NCBI GenBank assembly: GCA_940337035.1
Contig: CALNHX010001056.1
Coordinates: 1 to 64,000 of the forward strand
Origin: Agriotes lineatus
Taxonomy: Eukaryota > Arthropoda > Insecta > Coleoptera > Elateridae
Length of the DNA: 64,000 bases
Direction: 5' to 3'
This document shows, in pieces, positions 38,205 to 47,500 of this stretch (within the stretch, counting starts at the first letter, position 1; each line of letters opens with the position of its first letter). The translations under genes and the position numbers were made by a program. The notes below the pieces were generated by a model. It worked only from the letters and a program-made list of their open reading frames with translations, made no database searches and was not told the origin of the DNA.

Positions 38205-38244
38205 AGACATGTTCAGACTTGTCCAGACATGTTCAGACTTGTCC
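38205..38244. promoter_or_regulatory. Four perfect tandem p53-type decamers
   Basis: AGACATGTTC, AGACTTGTCC, AGACATGTTC and AGACTTGTCC follow each other without spacer; each fits RRRCWWGYYY fully. A fifth, AGACCTGTTA, is imperfect. Two decamers with no spacer make a canonical p53-family response element, so this is two such elements in a row. It lies 25 bp after the previous stop and 106 bp upstream of the ORF at 38350. Confidence 0.6.
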
Positions 38245-38349
38245 AGACCTGTTATAGCTTACGCAAACACTTCCTGCAGCCGGTGTAAGGTAGGGGAAAA
38301 TATTATATATAAGAATACTAATCATAGAAATATTAGTTTTACGATAACA

Positions 38350-38799
38350 ATGATGTCGAAAGCTTTTACCGAAGACTGCTTCTCAAATCATAGTTGGGGT
38401 TTTGACTCATGAGCTGACGATCCGTGGAGCCAGGAAGAGGAGGAGGAGGTTATACCCTGGAGTGAGACTGAAGAAAATACTCCTCCTCCACCTCCTCCAA
38501 TGGGACAACCACACTCCTGGTCGTCTAACATAACAAAGGTGGAGGGCTGCAGCTGTATAAATTGTGCCAACATTCAGGGGTGGTTAAGCCCAACACAAAA
38601 TTTTGAGGGGTGCGCACCACTACAGCAACCCGAACTGGAACAGGTGTCACCATCACCACCACCCTCGTCACCACCTCCTTCGTTTCAAGCAACATATAGT
38701 TTTACACTTCCTGAACCAACACTGCCTCTAGATTTAAATCCCATAAAGATAGAAATTAGGTTAGGTAATAAACTTATACATGTAATTATTAAAGATTAA
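38350..38799 (+). pseudogene. 149-codon Pro-rich Polinton ORF with in-frame TGA
   Basis: ATG 38350 opens a frame (MMSKAFTEDCFSNHSWGFDS) that meets TGA at 38410-38412 and then continues open in the same frame to TAA at 38797-38799. The rest holds an acidic run with Trp residues (DDPWSQEEEEEVIPW), Pro stretches (PPPPPP; SPPPSSPPPS), a CSCINCANI cysteine cluster and a hydrophobic C-terminal end (IEIRLGNKLIHVIIKD). Trp/acid/Pro patches recall transactivator-like proteins, but no family is recognised. Either the TGA is a recent nonsense mutation or translation begins at ATG 38500 (99 aa). AATAAA follows at 38800. Confidence 0.5.
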
Positions 38800-38942
38800 A
38801 ATAAAAGACATTTTATTTTTAATATGTGTTTTATTTCATTAATATATACACCGTATTTATCTCATATGCAAAGCAAAACTTGACAAGGAGAGGGAGAATA
38901 AATGTACACTTAAATATATGCTTTATTCAATTAATATACATA
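38799..38942. terminator. Convergent polyadenylation region
   Basis: Plus-strand AATAAA follows the 38350 ORF, and on the minus strand several ATTAAA/AATAAA-like hexamers lie downstream of the 241-aa gene that ends at 38943. The region is AT-rich and separates converging transcription units. Confidence 0.5.
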
Positions 38943-39668
38943 TTATTTATACATAAGCGAAACAGAACTTAACAATGTGTAAGTATCGATATAATCTTGA
39001 GGTGTTGTTGAAGGCCAGGGACCGGAACATGGACCGCTTCTCCAACCAACAGCTTCACCATTTTCAGCTTTTCTGATATTTTCCTGAAGCCATTTAAAAA
39101 TATCTGTGTGGTGACGTACAACGCTAGGCTGAAATATATAAGTTATATGGTTAGTATTTAAATATTCGAACACGTCTTCTATAAACTTGCTGTGGGCATA
39201 ATAAGCAGCCTCAAAGACAGCATCATGAAGAAAATATGGATATTGCTGTTGCTCGTCAGTTGCAAATTCGATTCGAGAGCCAGATGATATTGTTTCAATA
39301 AGAAAATGCTGCTCGTAGGAAGTAATGTTCTGTAACGATAATTTTGAAAGGACTAAATTAAGATCTGTTTCAGTATTAATTTTCAACTCTCCTCTTCTTA
39401 CTTCGTTAATAATTTCCCTAATAACATTAAAGACAGCTAACATAGTTTTTAAAATTTCATTTACGATAGCGGTTTCAACACTTTTAAAGTGCGTAGCCCA
39501 AATAAGAGTTTTGCTCGGTATAGCAATACCAATTTTGTGCAATATATACTTCAAAGTTTGCAAGTCGTTACGTCCTATAGCATTACGTAAATGGAAATTA
39601 TAGATTTCTTTATTTTTAACATACAGATCTTTGTTCAACCACAGTATATTTGAATTTGACGGTAACAT
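38943..39668 (-). CDS. 241-aa Polinton protein, unknown function
   Basis: A mostly helical protein: NILWLNKDLYVKNKEIYNFH, then LRNAIGRNDLQTLKYILHKI, a long helix LAVFNVIREIINEVRRGEL, and HDAVFEAAYYAHSKFIEDVF. The LRNAIGRNDLQTLKYILHKIG and HDAVFEAAYYAHSKFIEDVF segments resemble single ankyrin-like helical pairs, but I cannot establish a true repeat series. No signal peptide or membrane segment. It lies 35 bp downstream of the polymerase on the same strand, so both may share a transcript. I do not recognise a family. Confidence 0.65.
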   Translation of the reverse strand: MLPSNSNILWLNKDLYVKNKEIYNFHLRNAIGRNDLQTLKYILHKIGIAIPSKTLIWATHFKSVETAIVNEILKTMLAVFNVIREIINEVRRGELKINTETDLNLVLSKLSLQNITSYEQHFLIETISSGSRIEFATDEQQQYPYFLHDAVFEAAYYAHSKFIEDVFEYLNTNHITYIFQPSVVRHHTDIFKWLQENIRKAENGEAVGWRSGPCSGPWPSTTPQDYIDTYTLLSSVSLMYK

Positions 39669-39703
39669 TTTGCAGACTGAGATATCTTAGAGAGAGCTGG
39701 TGT

Positions 39704-42700
39704 TTATAATGTGGTTGGTGGGCAGTAACCCCAAGGCAAAGTGTCAGTATACATACAGTTTACTATTCTTTTATCATCATGTGGATCTAAAGCCTTTTTT
39801 CTTTGTTTTAAAGAAAATACGTTGTGGGTTTTTGATCTAATTGTTCTCTGATCGCAAAATACTGTTTCGTTATTAAACAGGCAGTCTTTGTAATCCTCAA
39901 ATGTAATTCTATTTAAAGCAGCTCTGGTAATACCTTTAGCTTTCTTTGAAATTTTAAATTCTCCATTTTCAGCATCCTCTAATGTTTTGAAAGCATACAA
40001 TTTTGCACGTAGACCAACAAATTCAGTAATTATTTTACCACTCATTTCGTCTTTCATTAGACCTATTACTTTTTTATTAACTTGTGGAAGGTTATATGGA
40101 TTGTTCGGAGGATAATCGCTTGTATCAAATTTGTGAATATCTTCCCGTATAAAATCGTATATATCTGGAAGGGTAAAGTGATATATGAGACTATCAGTGT
40201 CTGTGTACAGCAGTTTTGCTTGATTACCCATCTTCTGTTTAATATAATTGTAATGAAAATCGTATATTAAAATTTTTGAAATATCTAGGATTGAAAATCC
40301 AACGAATATTGGCTTATTAAAAACTATTTCCAACTGATTTAATTCTATAAGTACCAAGTCTTTATCTAAAATAGTACAGCTGTGAAAATTTGGTTTTGAT
40401 ATGTATGCACTGGCTCCGTACCTACCTTCCCATTTAGAAATTAACTTTATTGTTTTGTATTTTCTAACATTTTCCATAGTTTTGCCAAATACAGCATTAT
40501 TCATAAGTTTATAAAAATCCTTTTCAAAATTATTTTTGGCGGCTTGTCTTAATTTTGTATTTAAATCTATGTATGGTTTAAGCCAAGCTGATTGCTTAAA
40601 TTTTAATATTCTGTGAATTTTTACAATTTTTAGCCCTAAACTTACAGCTTGCTGCAGATTGCGGTAATGTATTACGTAGTTTTCTTTTTTAAATAAAGTG
40701 GTTGTCAATTTTGATTGTTTGGATGTTGGTGGTGTATAATGGTCAGGACATAGAGGCAAATCTTTGTGAAGTTCAAATAAATTTTGAGGATATTCTAAAT
40801 CGACTTCATAAATATAGCCTGTTTCAGAATCTGCCGGAGTATTTAAATGATCAATTTTAGGAATATCTAAATCATTTACCCATTCAAACCCTCCATACGG
40901 TAGATATTCAGACATCCCGGCTCCGTACATGTTATTAATATCTAAATATAGGATATACGATTCAAGATCGGCTTCTACGAATTTTTCACCCATATATCGA
41001 TTATTAGCTTTAGCGTATCGATTCGAACACTGTGCTAGCCCTCCTCTAATACCCCTCTCTATGAACAACAGTTGATCTACATCTGTCAGCAGCTCAAGTT
41101 TAACTTTAGTAGTTTTTAACATTGCCTGAAATGCCAATCCTGGTGCTGTGTAAAAATGTAGAGCATCTAATCCATACGTTTTCATACAATTCTCTCTAAA
41201 ATTCTCAAACACATCAGCTAAGAGTAGAACATCAACTGTAAGGTACATATCAGCATACTGACCTAGAGTTTGCATATTAAATGTGTTCCAAACACGCAGT
41301 GCATGTTCATAATTTTCATCTGAAATGGCTGTTCCATGCAACTGACTAAAAAATTGTGTTTTGTCAGGAAGACTTTTATCATTCAACTTTTCAAAATTGT
41401 CTAGGTAGTCGTATGGAAAGATACCCTTACGTAGTAGTAATTCAAATTCTTCTTGGCTCTTGCAAAATTTGCGTGTAATAGTTTTTAAATTGTTCGGTAA
41501 ATTTAATGACAATTGTTCTAAACTGCTAGCCATAAATCGAAATGAGTCTAAAAATCTGAAATCAATATTTGTACCATCCACATGCTTTGTAAATGATATA
41601 AATTTTTCCTTATTTATAGGCAACAATTTAATATCTCCCATAATCAGTTTTGCCAATGGTTTTATAATAAAATGAGCGTCATAACCGCTGAGATTATGAA
41701 AGAGAACGGGAATATAATGTGCATCTTTATAGTTAAGATTACAGTGTTGATGAGCACTACCTCTATACTCACCTGTCTGATGATTGTGATCACGTACACG
41801 CACGTCTTTATCGGTGAAAGGTTCTTTACAAATGTAACAGCATACCGATTTTTGAAATGAATCGTTTTCCTGCTGGCTAATATCCATAGGCTCTATATTT
41901 GACAGTATACTATTTACTTGATATGCTATAGATTGTAATTCTTTTACAAACCATTCCATACAGTCAGCACCACGATATATATTAAATCGAGATAAACTAT
42001 CGTCATATGAACATTTTAAATAATATGCAACACTAAATGGAACATGTTTTTGATAAACCCCTGCAACATTCTTTTCTTTCTCTAAAACACACTCCACGTC
42101 CGCGTATATTGAAAATGGTACTTTTTCCTGGTATTTATAGTCTTTAAATTCTATTTTTGTACCTTCTTCGGGCATTTTAATTTTGGTTTCATTTACACTA
42201 TTACAATTTCTAATGTGATTTAAATATGATTCTTTAGTTACGAAATGATTTAAGCATGTATCGCATACAAAAGTTTGAGCGTGTTTCTTATGCATTTGAG
42301 TTGTAACCAATCTCGATAAGTTTCTTATCCAACAGAAATGGAACTGCCCCTCATCGTTGGATATCATTAGTAAATGTATAGCATCTTTATTAATTTGAGT
42401 ATTTTTACTAATATATATGGGCAATACTGAATTTTTACCAAATTTGTTTTTCCTTTCTAGCGTATATACATTTATACGTAAATCATTCATTGTTTCAAAT
42501 TTTGATATATCTTTTAATTTCATTGGAAATTCTAGTCCCGAGTACTTTAAAACTTCACTGAAATGTGGATATGAAGATATTCTATCAGAATTCTTATGTA
42601 TTGGATATAGTGCTGACACTACCGACCACAAAAAACAATATTCGTCATCATTTTTTACTTTAATCACGGCCTTTTTATTTTTAATATCTTTAGGTAACTC

Positions 42701-43417
42701 AATATATTTACCTACTGTTAATGGTGTGTAATGATTTAAATTTACTTTTAAATGTAATATCTCGAGCAAACTCCAACCTGAATCACGTTCTTGAAAATCT
42801 TCTAATTTCGTCAACAACTTATTCTCAACATTAGTCGCATACCACTCTTTTAAATTGGTGCCAGAATCAATTTTTTCATTTTTAGTACCAAAAGTTTTTA
42901 AATCTATCTCGCCACTACTAGGTTTTATAAAATATGCACTAAATATTACGTTAGCTTTAAGCATTAACTTATCTTTTATAATTTGTTTCACTTTTATTGA
43001 GAAACTTCTGTATGCTTTTGCAAGAAATTCTTGTGGTTCCTTATAACCTAAATTTACAATCATACCTGTTCTTATTCTACTGTTAAAACAAGATTCTACA
43101 TCTTCCCATATCAACTTGTTCTTTTGTTGTTGTTGTTGACCACTCCCTACACCCGCTCCCTTCTTTGCTAATTTTGTTTTTAAATTTCGCAATAATTGTC
43201 GTTGCCCCTTTAACAAACTTAAATTTGCCTCTAGCCTGAATGGATTATCATTTTTAAAACTATGCTTACGTATAAATCTACTAACAATTAAAATGGTTTT
43301 ATTTACATGTTTAATCAATGTCTCAGCTTCATCACTATATTTTACAATCGCTATCGCGTCTCTGATGGCTTTTATTGAGTTCGAACTTAATTCGGTAACG
43401 CTGTCTGTTGCAGACAT
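39704..43417 (-). CDS. Protein-primed family-B DNA polymerase (Polinton PolB), 1237 aa
   Basis: Copies the linear element from a terminal protein primer. After a 250-residue N-terminal region comes a cysteine-protease-like looking block (DDEYCFLWSVVSALYP, about 257-272) and a zinc finger (CDTCLNHF, HIRNC, 385-405). Exonuclease motifs: YADVE (438-442), HNLSGYDAHF (574-583), TVDVLLLADVF (727-737). An endonuclease-VII-like CxxC/DHNH insert (527-563) lies between Exo I and Exo II. Polymerase motifs: YLDINNMYG (A, about 824-832), KLMNNAVFGKTMENVR (B, near 970) and YTDTDS (C, 1071-1076). The frame is entirely intact. The start codon lies within a p53-like decamer at 43412-43421. Confidence 0.95.
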   Translation of the reverse strand: MSATDSVTELSSNSIKAIRDAIAIVKYSDEAETLIKHVNKTILIVSRFIRKHSFKNDNPFRLEANLSLLKGQRQLLRNLKTKLAKKGAGVGSGQQQQQKNKLIWEDVESCFNSRIRTGMIVNLGYKEPQEFLAKAYRSFSIKVKQIIKDKLMLKANVIFSAYFIKPSSGEIDLKTFGTKNEKIDSGTNLKEWYATNVENKLLTKLEDFQERDSGWSLLEILHLKVNLNHYTPLTVGKYIELPKDIKNKKAVIKVKNDDEYCFLWSVVSALYPIHKNSDRISSYPHFSEVLKYSGLEFPMKLKDISKFETMNDLRINVYTLERKNKFGKNSVLPIYISKNTQINKDAIHLLMISNDEGQFHFCWIRNLSRLVTTQMHKKHAQTFVCDTCLNHFVTKESYLNHIRNCNSVNETKIKMPEEGTKIEFKDYKYQEKVPFSIYADVECVLEKEKNVAGVYQKHVPFSVAYYLKCSYDDSLSRFNIYRGADCMEWFVKELQSIAYQVNSILSNIEPMDISQQENDSFQKSVCCYICKEPFTDKDVRVRDHNHQTGEYRGSAHQHCNLNYKDAHYIPVLFHNLSGYDAHFIIKPLAKLIMGDIKLLPINKEKFISFTKHVDGTNIDFRFLDSFRFMASSLEQLSLNLPNNLKTITRKFCKSQEEFELLLRKGIFPYDYLDNFEKLNDKSLPDKTQFFSQLHGTAISDENYEHALRVWNTFNMQTLGQYADMYLTVDVLLLADVFENFRENCMKTYGLDALHFYTAPGLAFQAMLKTTKVKLELLTDVDQLLFIERGIRGGLAQCSNRYAKANNRYMGEKFVEADLESYILYLDINNMYGAGMSEYLPYGGFEWVNDLDIPKIDHLNTPADSETGYIYEVDLEYPQNLFELHKDLPLCPDHYTPPTSKQSKLTTTLFKKENYVIHYRNLQQAVSLGLKIVKIHRILKFKQSAWLKPYIDLNTKLRQAAKNNFEKDFYKLMNNAVFGKTMENVRKYKTIKLISKWEGRYGASAYISKPNFHSCTILDKDLVLIELNQLEIVFNKPIFVGFSILDISKILIYDFHYNYIKQKMGNQAKLLYTDTDSLIYHFTLPDIYDFIREDIHKFDTSDYPPNNPYNLPQVNKKVIGLMKDEMSGKIITEFVGLRAKLYAFKTLEDAENGEFKISKKAKGITRAALNRITFEDYKDCLFNNETVFCDQRTIRSKTHNVFSLKQRKKALDPHDDKRIVNCMYTDTLPWGYCPPTTL

Positions 43418-43421
43418 GTTC
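43412..43421. promoter_or_regulatory. Single p53-type decamer over the polymerase start codon
   Basis: AGACATGTTC fits RRRCWWGYYY fully; the polymerase ATG (complement of 43415-43417) falls inside it. Identical decamers lie in both termini at 27432-27441 and 44010-44019. Confidence 0.4.
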
Positions 43422-43856
43422 GCGCGCGTGCAGTTGTAATACTAACTATTGCAGACAGCCGAGCCGCTCTATTTATTCACCGTCGCAGCTGATAATGGAG
43501 GCCTGCGTCAGCAAAAATTCAAACAAAGGCAGCATTCAATTTAGCTGTTGTGCAGATTTTCCTCAAACAATGGGTTCCTTTGTTCAATTTTTAACAGCTT
43601 TGCACATTTCTCAAACATGTCTGGACATGTCTGAAGCTTGTTTATCTGATAATGGTGGTCTGCAAAAATTCCTCCAGACAACAAAGACTTCATTGTTCAA
43701 TTATCATGCAGATTTCTCAAACAATGGCTTTCATTGTTGAATTTTTACCAGCTTTGCACATTTTAATCTCCAGACAACAATGGCTTCATTGTCCAATGTC
43801 GTGCAGATTTCTCAAACAATGGATGTCATTGTTCTATTTTTACCAGCTTTGCACAT
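43418..43856. other. Polymerase upstream region with SOX-like palindrome series
   Basis: Noncoding promoter-side DNA. It repeats a module: AACAATG facing CATTGTT or CTTTGTT, then a TTTGCACATTTT or GTGCAGATTT segment. Paired motifs lie at 43565, 43679, 43719, 43776, 43814 and 43870, giving alternating intervals of about 40 and 57 bp (unit about 95 bp). Confidence 0.6.
43613..43632. promoter_or_regulatory. Perfect p53-type full site upstream of the polymerase
   Basis: AAACATGTCT and GGACATGTCT adjoin without spacer; both fit RRRCWWGYYY with the strong CATG core. It lies about 200 bp upstream of the polymerase start. Confidence 0.55.
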
Positions 43857-44290
43857 TTTAATCTCCAGACAACAATAGCTTCATTGTTCTCGAATTTCGT
43901 GCTGATTTTAAAACAAGGGATGCCATTGTTCAATAACATCCTGCAAGAATAGACGATGACTCACATCCGGTCGAGCCTGAGTGTTCTACTGATAACATCC
44001 TGCAAGAATGAACATGTCTGCATCCCAGATGCTCGAGCGTGGGAAAATTTCAAAAACTACACTTTTAACATAAAAAATTCCCGGAAGTGGCCGAGGTCAA
44101 TGACCCCGACTAGGCCAATGACTCCGACCTTGACCTAGGCTAGATCCGTGACCTAGAAAAAAATCTCGGAAGTGGCCGAGGTCAATGACCCGACTAGGCC
44201 ACGCCCACTGACCTTGACCTCGGCTAGGCCCGTGACCTTGAAAAAAGTTCAAGGTCAAATGTGGCCCAGAACCCGTGTAGGTACACTACT
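43857..44290 (-). repeat. Polinton right terminal inverted repeat
   Basis: Reverse complement matches 27181-27630 from the tip GTACACTACT (44281-44290) inward to ATCTCCAGACAACAAT (43861). The tip third contains several AGGTCA-type units instead of the left side's TGCGCAGG cluster. Confidence 0.9.
44209..44257. promoter_or_regulatory. Three extended nuclear-receptor half-sites, right terminus
   Basis: TGACCTTGA at 44209-44217 and 44233-44241 (minus orientation) and TCAAGGTCA at 44249-44257 (plus). This 9-mer is the monomer site for FTZ-F1/NR5- and ERR-type receptors. Further AGGTCA-like units continue to about 44090. Confidence 0.5.
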
Positions 44291-44507
44291 GACATCTGAG
44301 ACGTCTGGGACGTTAAGGACATATAAGACATCTGGGACGTCTGGGACGTCTGGGACGTTAAGGACATATGGGGCATTTAGAACGTCTGGGACGTTAGGGT
44401 CATATGGATGATCTATAACGCCTGGGACATTAGGGACATATGGGACATATGGGACATCTTGGACGTCTAGGACGTTAGAGACATACGGGACAGCTAGGAC
44501 GTCTGGG

Positions 44508-47500
44508 ATGTTAGGGACATATGGAACATCTAGGACGCCTGGGACATTAGTGACATGTAGGACAAATGAGACATCTGGGACATCTGGGACGTTAGGGACA
44601 TATGGGACATCTAGGACGTATTTGACGTCTGGGACGTTAAGGACATATGGGACATTTAGGACGCCTGGGACATTAGGGATATATGGGACATATGGGACAT
44701 CTGGAACGCTTGGGACATTAAGGACATATGGGACATCTGAGACGTCTGGGACGTTAGGGACATATGGGACATCTGGGACGTCTGGGACGTTAGGGACATA
44801 TGGGACATTTAGGACGCCTGGGACGTTAGGGACATATGGGACATTTAGGACGCCTGGGACGCCTGGGACATTAGGGACATACGGAACAGCAGGGACGTCT
44901 GGGACGTTAGGGACATATGGGACATCTGGGACGTCTGGGACGTTAGGGACATATAATACATCTAGGACGTCTGAGACGTTAGGGACATATGGGACATCTA
45001 AGACGTCTGGGACGTCTGGGACGTTAGGGACATACGGGACATCTAGGACGCTTGGGACATTAGGGACATATGGAACATATGGGACATCTGGGACGTCTGG
45101 GACGTTAGGGATATATGGGACATTTGGGACGTCTGGGACGTTAAGGACATATGGGACATCTAGGACGTCTGGGACGCCTGGCACGTTAAGGACATATAGG
45201 AAGTTTAGGACGCCTGGGATATTAGGGACATATGGAACTTATGGGACATATGGGACGCCTGGGACATTAGGGATATATGTGACATATGTGACATCTGGGA
45301 CGTCTGGGACGTTAGGGACATATGGGACATCTGGGACGTCTGGGACGTTAAGGACATATGGGACTTCTAGGACGTCTTGGACGTCTGGGACGTTGAGGAG
45401 ATTTGGGACATTTAGGACGCCTGGGACATTAGGGAAATATGGGACATATGGGACATCTGGCACGTCTGGGACGTTAAGGACATATGGGACATCTAAGACG
45501 TTTGGGACGTCTGAGACGTTAAGGACAAATAGGACATTTAGGACGCCTGGGACATTACTGAGATATGGGACATATGGGACATCTGGGACGCCCGGGACAT
45601 TAGGGACATATGGGACATATGGGACATCTGGGACGTCTGGGACGTTAGGGGCATATGGGATATCTGGGACGTCTGTGACGTTACAGACATGTAGGACATC
45701 TAGGACGTCTGAGACGTTTGGGACATATGGGACATCTAGGACGTCTGGAATGTCTGGGACGTTAGCGACATACGGGACAGCTGGGACGTCTGGGACGTTA
45801 AGGATATATGGGAAATTTAGGACGTTTGTGACGTTAGAAACATATGGAACATTTAGGACGCCTGGACATTAGGGACATATGGGACATATGGGACATCTGG
45901 GACGTCTGGGACGTTAGGGGCATATGGGAAATCTGGGACGTCTGGTACGTTAGGGACATATGGGACATTTAGGACGGCTGGGACGTTAGGGACATACGGG
46001 ACAGTTGGGACGTCTGGGACGTTAGGGACATATGGGGCATTTAGAAAGTCTGGGACGTTAGGGACATATGGAACTTTTAGGAAGCTTGGGACGTTAGGGA
46101 CATATGGGACATTTAGGACGTCTGGGACGTTAGAGACATATGGAACATCTAGGACGCCTGGGACATTAGAGACATATGGAACATATGGGACATCTGGGAC
46201 GTCTGGGACGTTAGAGACATATGGGACATATGGGACGTCTGGGACGTTAGGGACATATGGGACATCTGGGACGTCTGGGACGTTAAGGACATATGGGACA
46301 TCTAGGACGTCTGGGGCGTCTGGGACGTTAACGACATATGGGACATTTAGGACGCCTGGGACATTAGGGACATATGGGACATATGGGACTCTTGGGCCAT
46401 TAGGGACATTTGGGATATATGGGACACCTGGGACGGCTAAGACGTTAGGGACATATAGGACATCTAAGACATCTGGGACGTTAGGGACATATGGGACATC
46501 TAGGACGTCTGGGACGTCTGGGACGTTAGGGACATACGGGACAGCTGGGACGTCTGAAACGTTAGGGACATATGGAACATCTAGGACGCCTGGGACGTTA
46601 GAGACATATGGGACATATGAGACATCTGGGACGTTTGGGATGTTAGGGACATATGGGACATCTGGAACGTCTGGGACATTAATGACATATGGGACATCTA
46701 GGACGTTTGGGACGTCTGGGACGTTAAGGACATATGGGACATTTAGGACGCCTGAGATATTAGGGACATATGGGACATCTAAGACGCCTAGGACACTAGG
46801 GACATATGGGACATATGGAATATCTGGGACGTCTGGGACGTTAGGGACATATGGGACACCTGGGACGTCTGGGACGTTAAGGACATATAAGACATCTAGG
46901 ACGTCTAGGACGTCTGGGACCATAAAGACATATGGGGAATTTAGGACGTCTGGGACGTTAGGGTCACATGGATGATCTATAACGCTTGGGACATTAGGGA
47001 CATATGGAACATATGAGACATCTGGGATGTCTGGGACGTTAGGGACATACGGGACAGCTGGGACGTCTGGGATGTTAGGGACTTATGGGACATTTAGGAC
47101 GTCTGGGACGTTAGGGTCATATGGATGATCTATAACGCTTGGGACATTAGGGACATATGGGACATATGAGACATCTGGGACGTCTGGGACGTTAGGGACA
47201 TACGGGACAGCTGGGACGTATGAAATGTTAGGGACATATGGAACATTTAGGACGTCTGGGACGTTAGGGACATATGGGACATCTAGGACGCCTGGGACAT
47301 TAGGGATCTTTGGGACATATGAGACATCTGGGACGTCTGGGACGTTAGGGACAGCTGGGACATCTGGGATGTTAGGGACATATGCGACATTTAGGACGTC
47401 TGGGACGTTAGGGACATATGGGACATTTAGGACGTCTGGGACGTTAGGGACATTTGGAACATCTAGGACGCTTGGGACATTAGGGACATATGGAACATAT

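Larger units (their letters stand above)
27181..44290. mobile_element. Maverick/Polinton (adintovirus-like) element, 17.1 kb
   Basis: Both ends begin AGTAG(A/T)GTACCTACACGGG as inverted repeats; Polinton termini characteristically start with AG. Inside are all Polinton hallmark genes: protein-primed family-B DNA polymerase, rve integrase, FtsK/HerA packaging ATPase, adenain-like protease, minor and major capsid proteins, plus a PLA2-domain protein as in adintoviruses. Without the RTE insertion (about 34935-36400) it measures about 15.6 kb. Two genes carry one in-frame stop each; the rest are open. The six bases outside each end (TGTATG left, GACATC right) do not match, so no target duplication is seen. 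Confidence 0.93.

Noticed and set aside
44255..45184. 309-codon minus-strand VPX ORF and similar ones through 62402
   Set aside because: Same 9-bp periodic artefact on the other strand.
44508..45872. 454-codon plus-strand ORF of GTX triplets (and the 481-codon one at 51004-52449)
   Set aside because: Pure satellite translation. The opposite strand is equally open, units differ by random substitutions, and the frame has no start context or domain.
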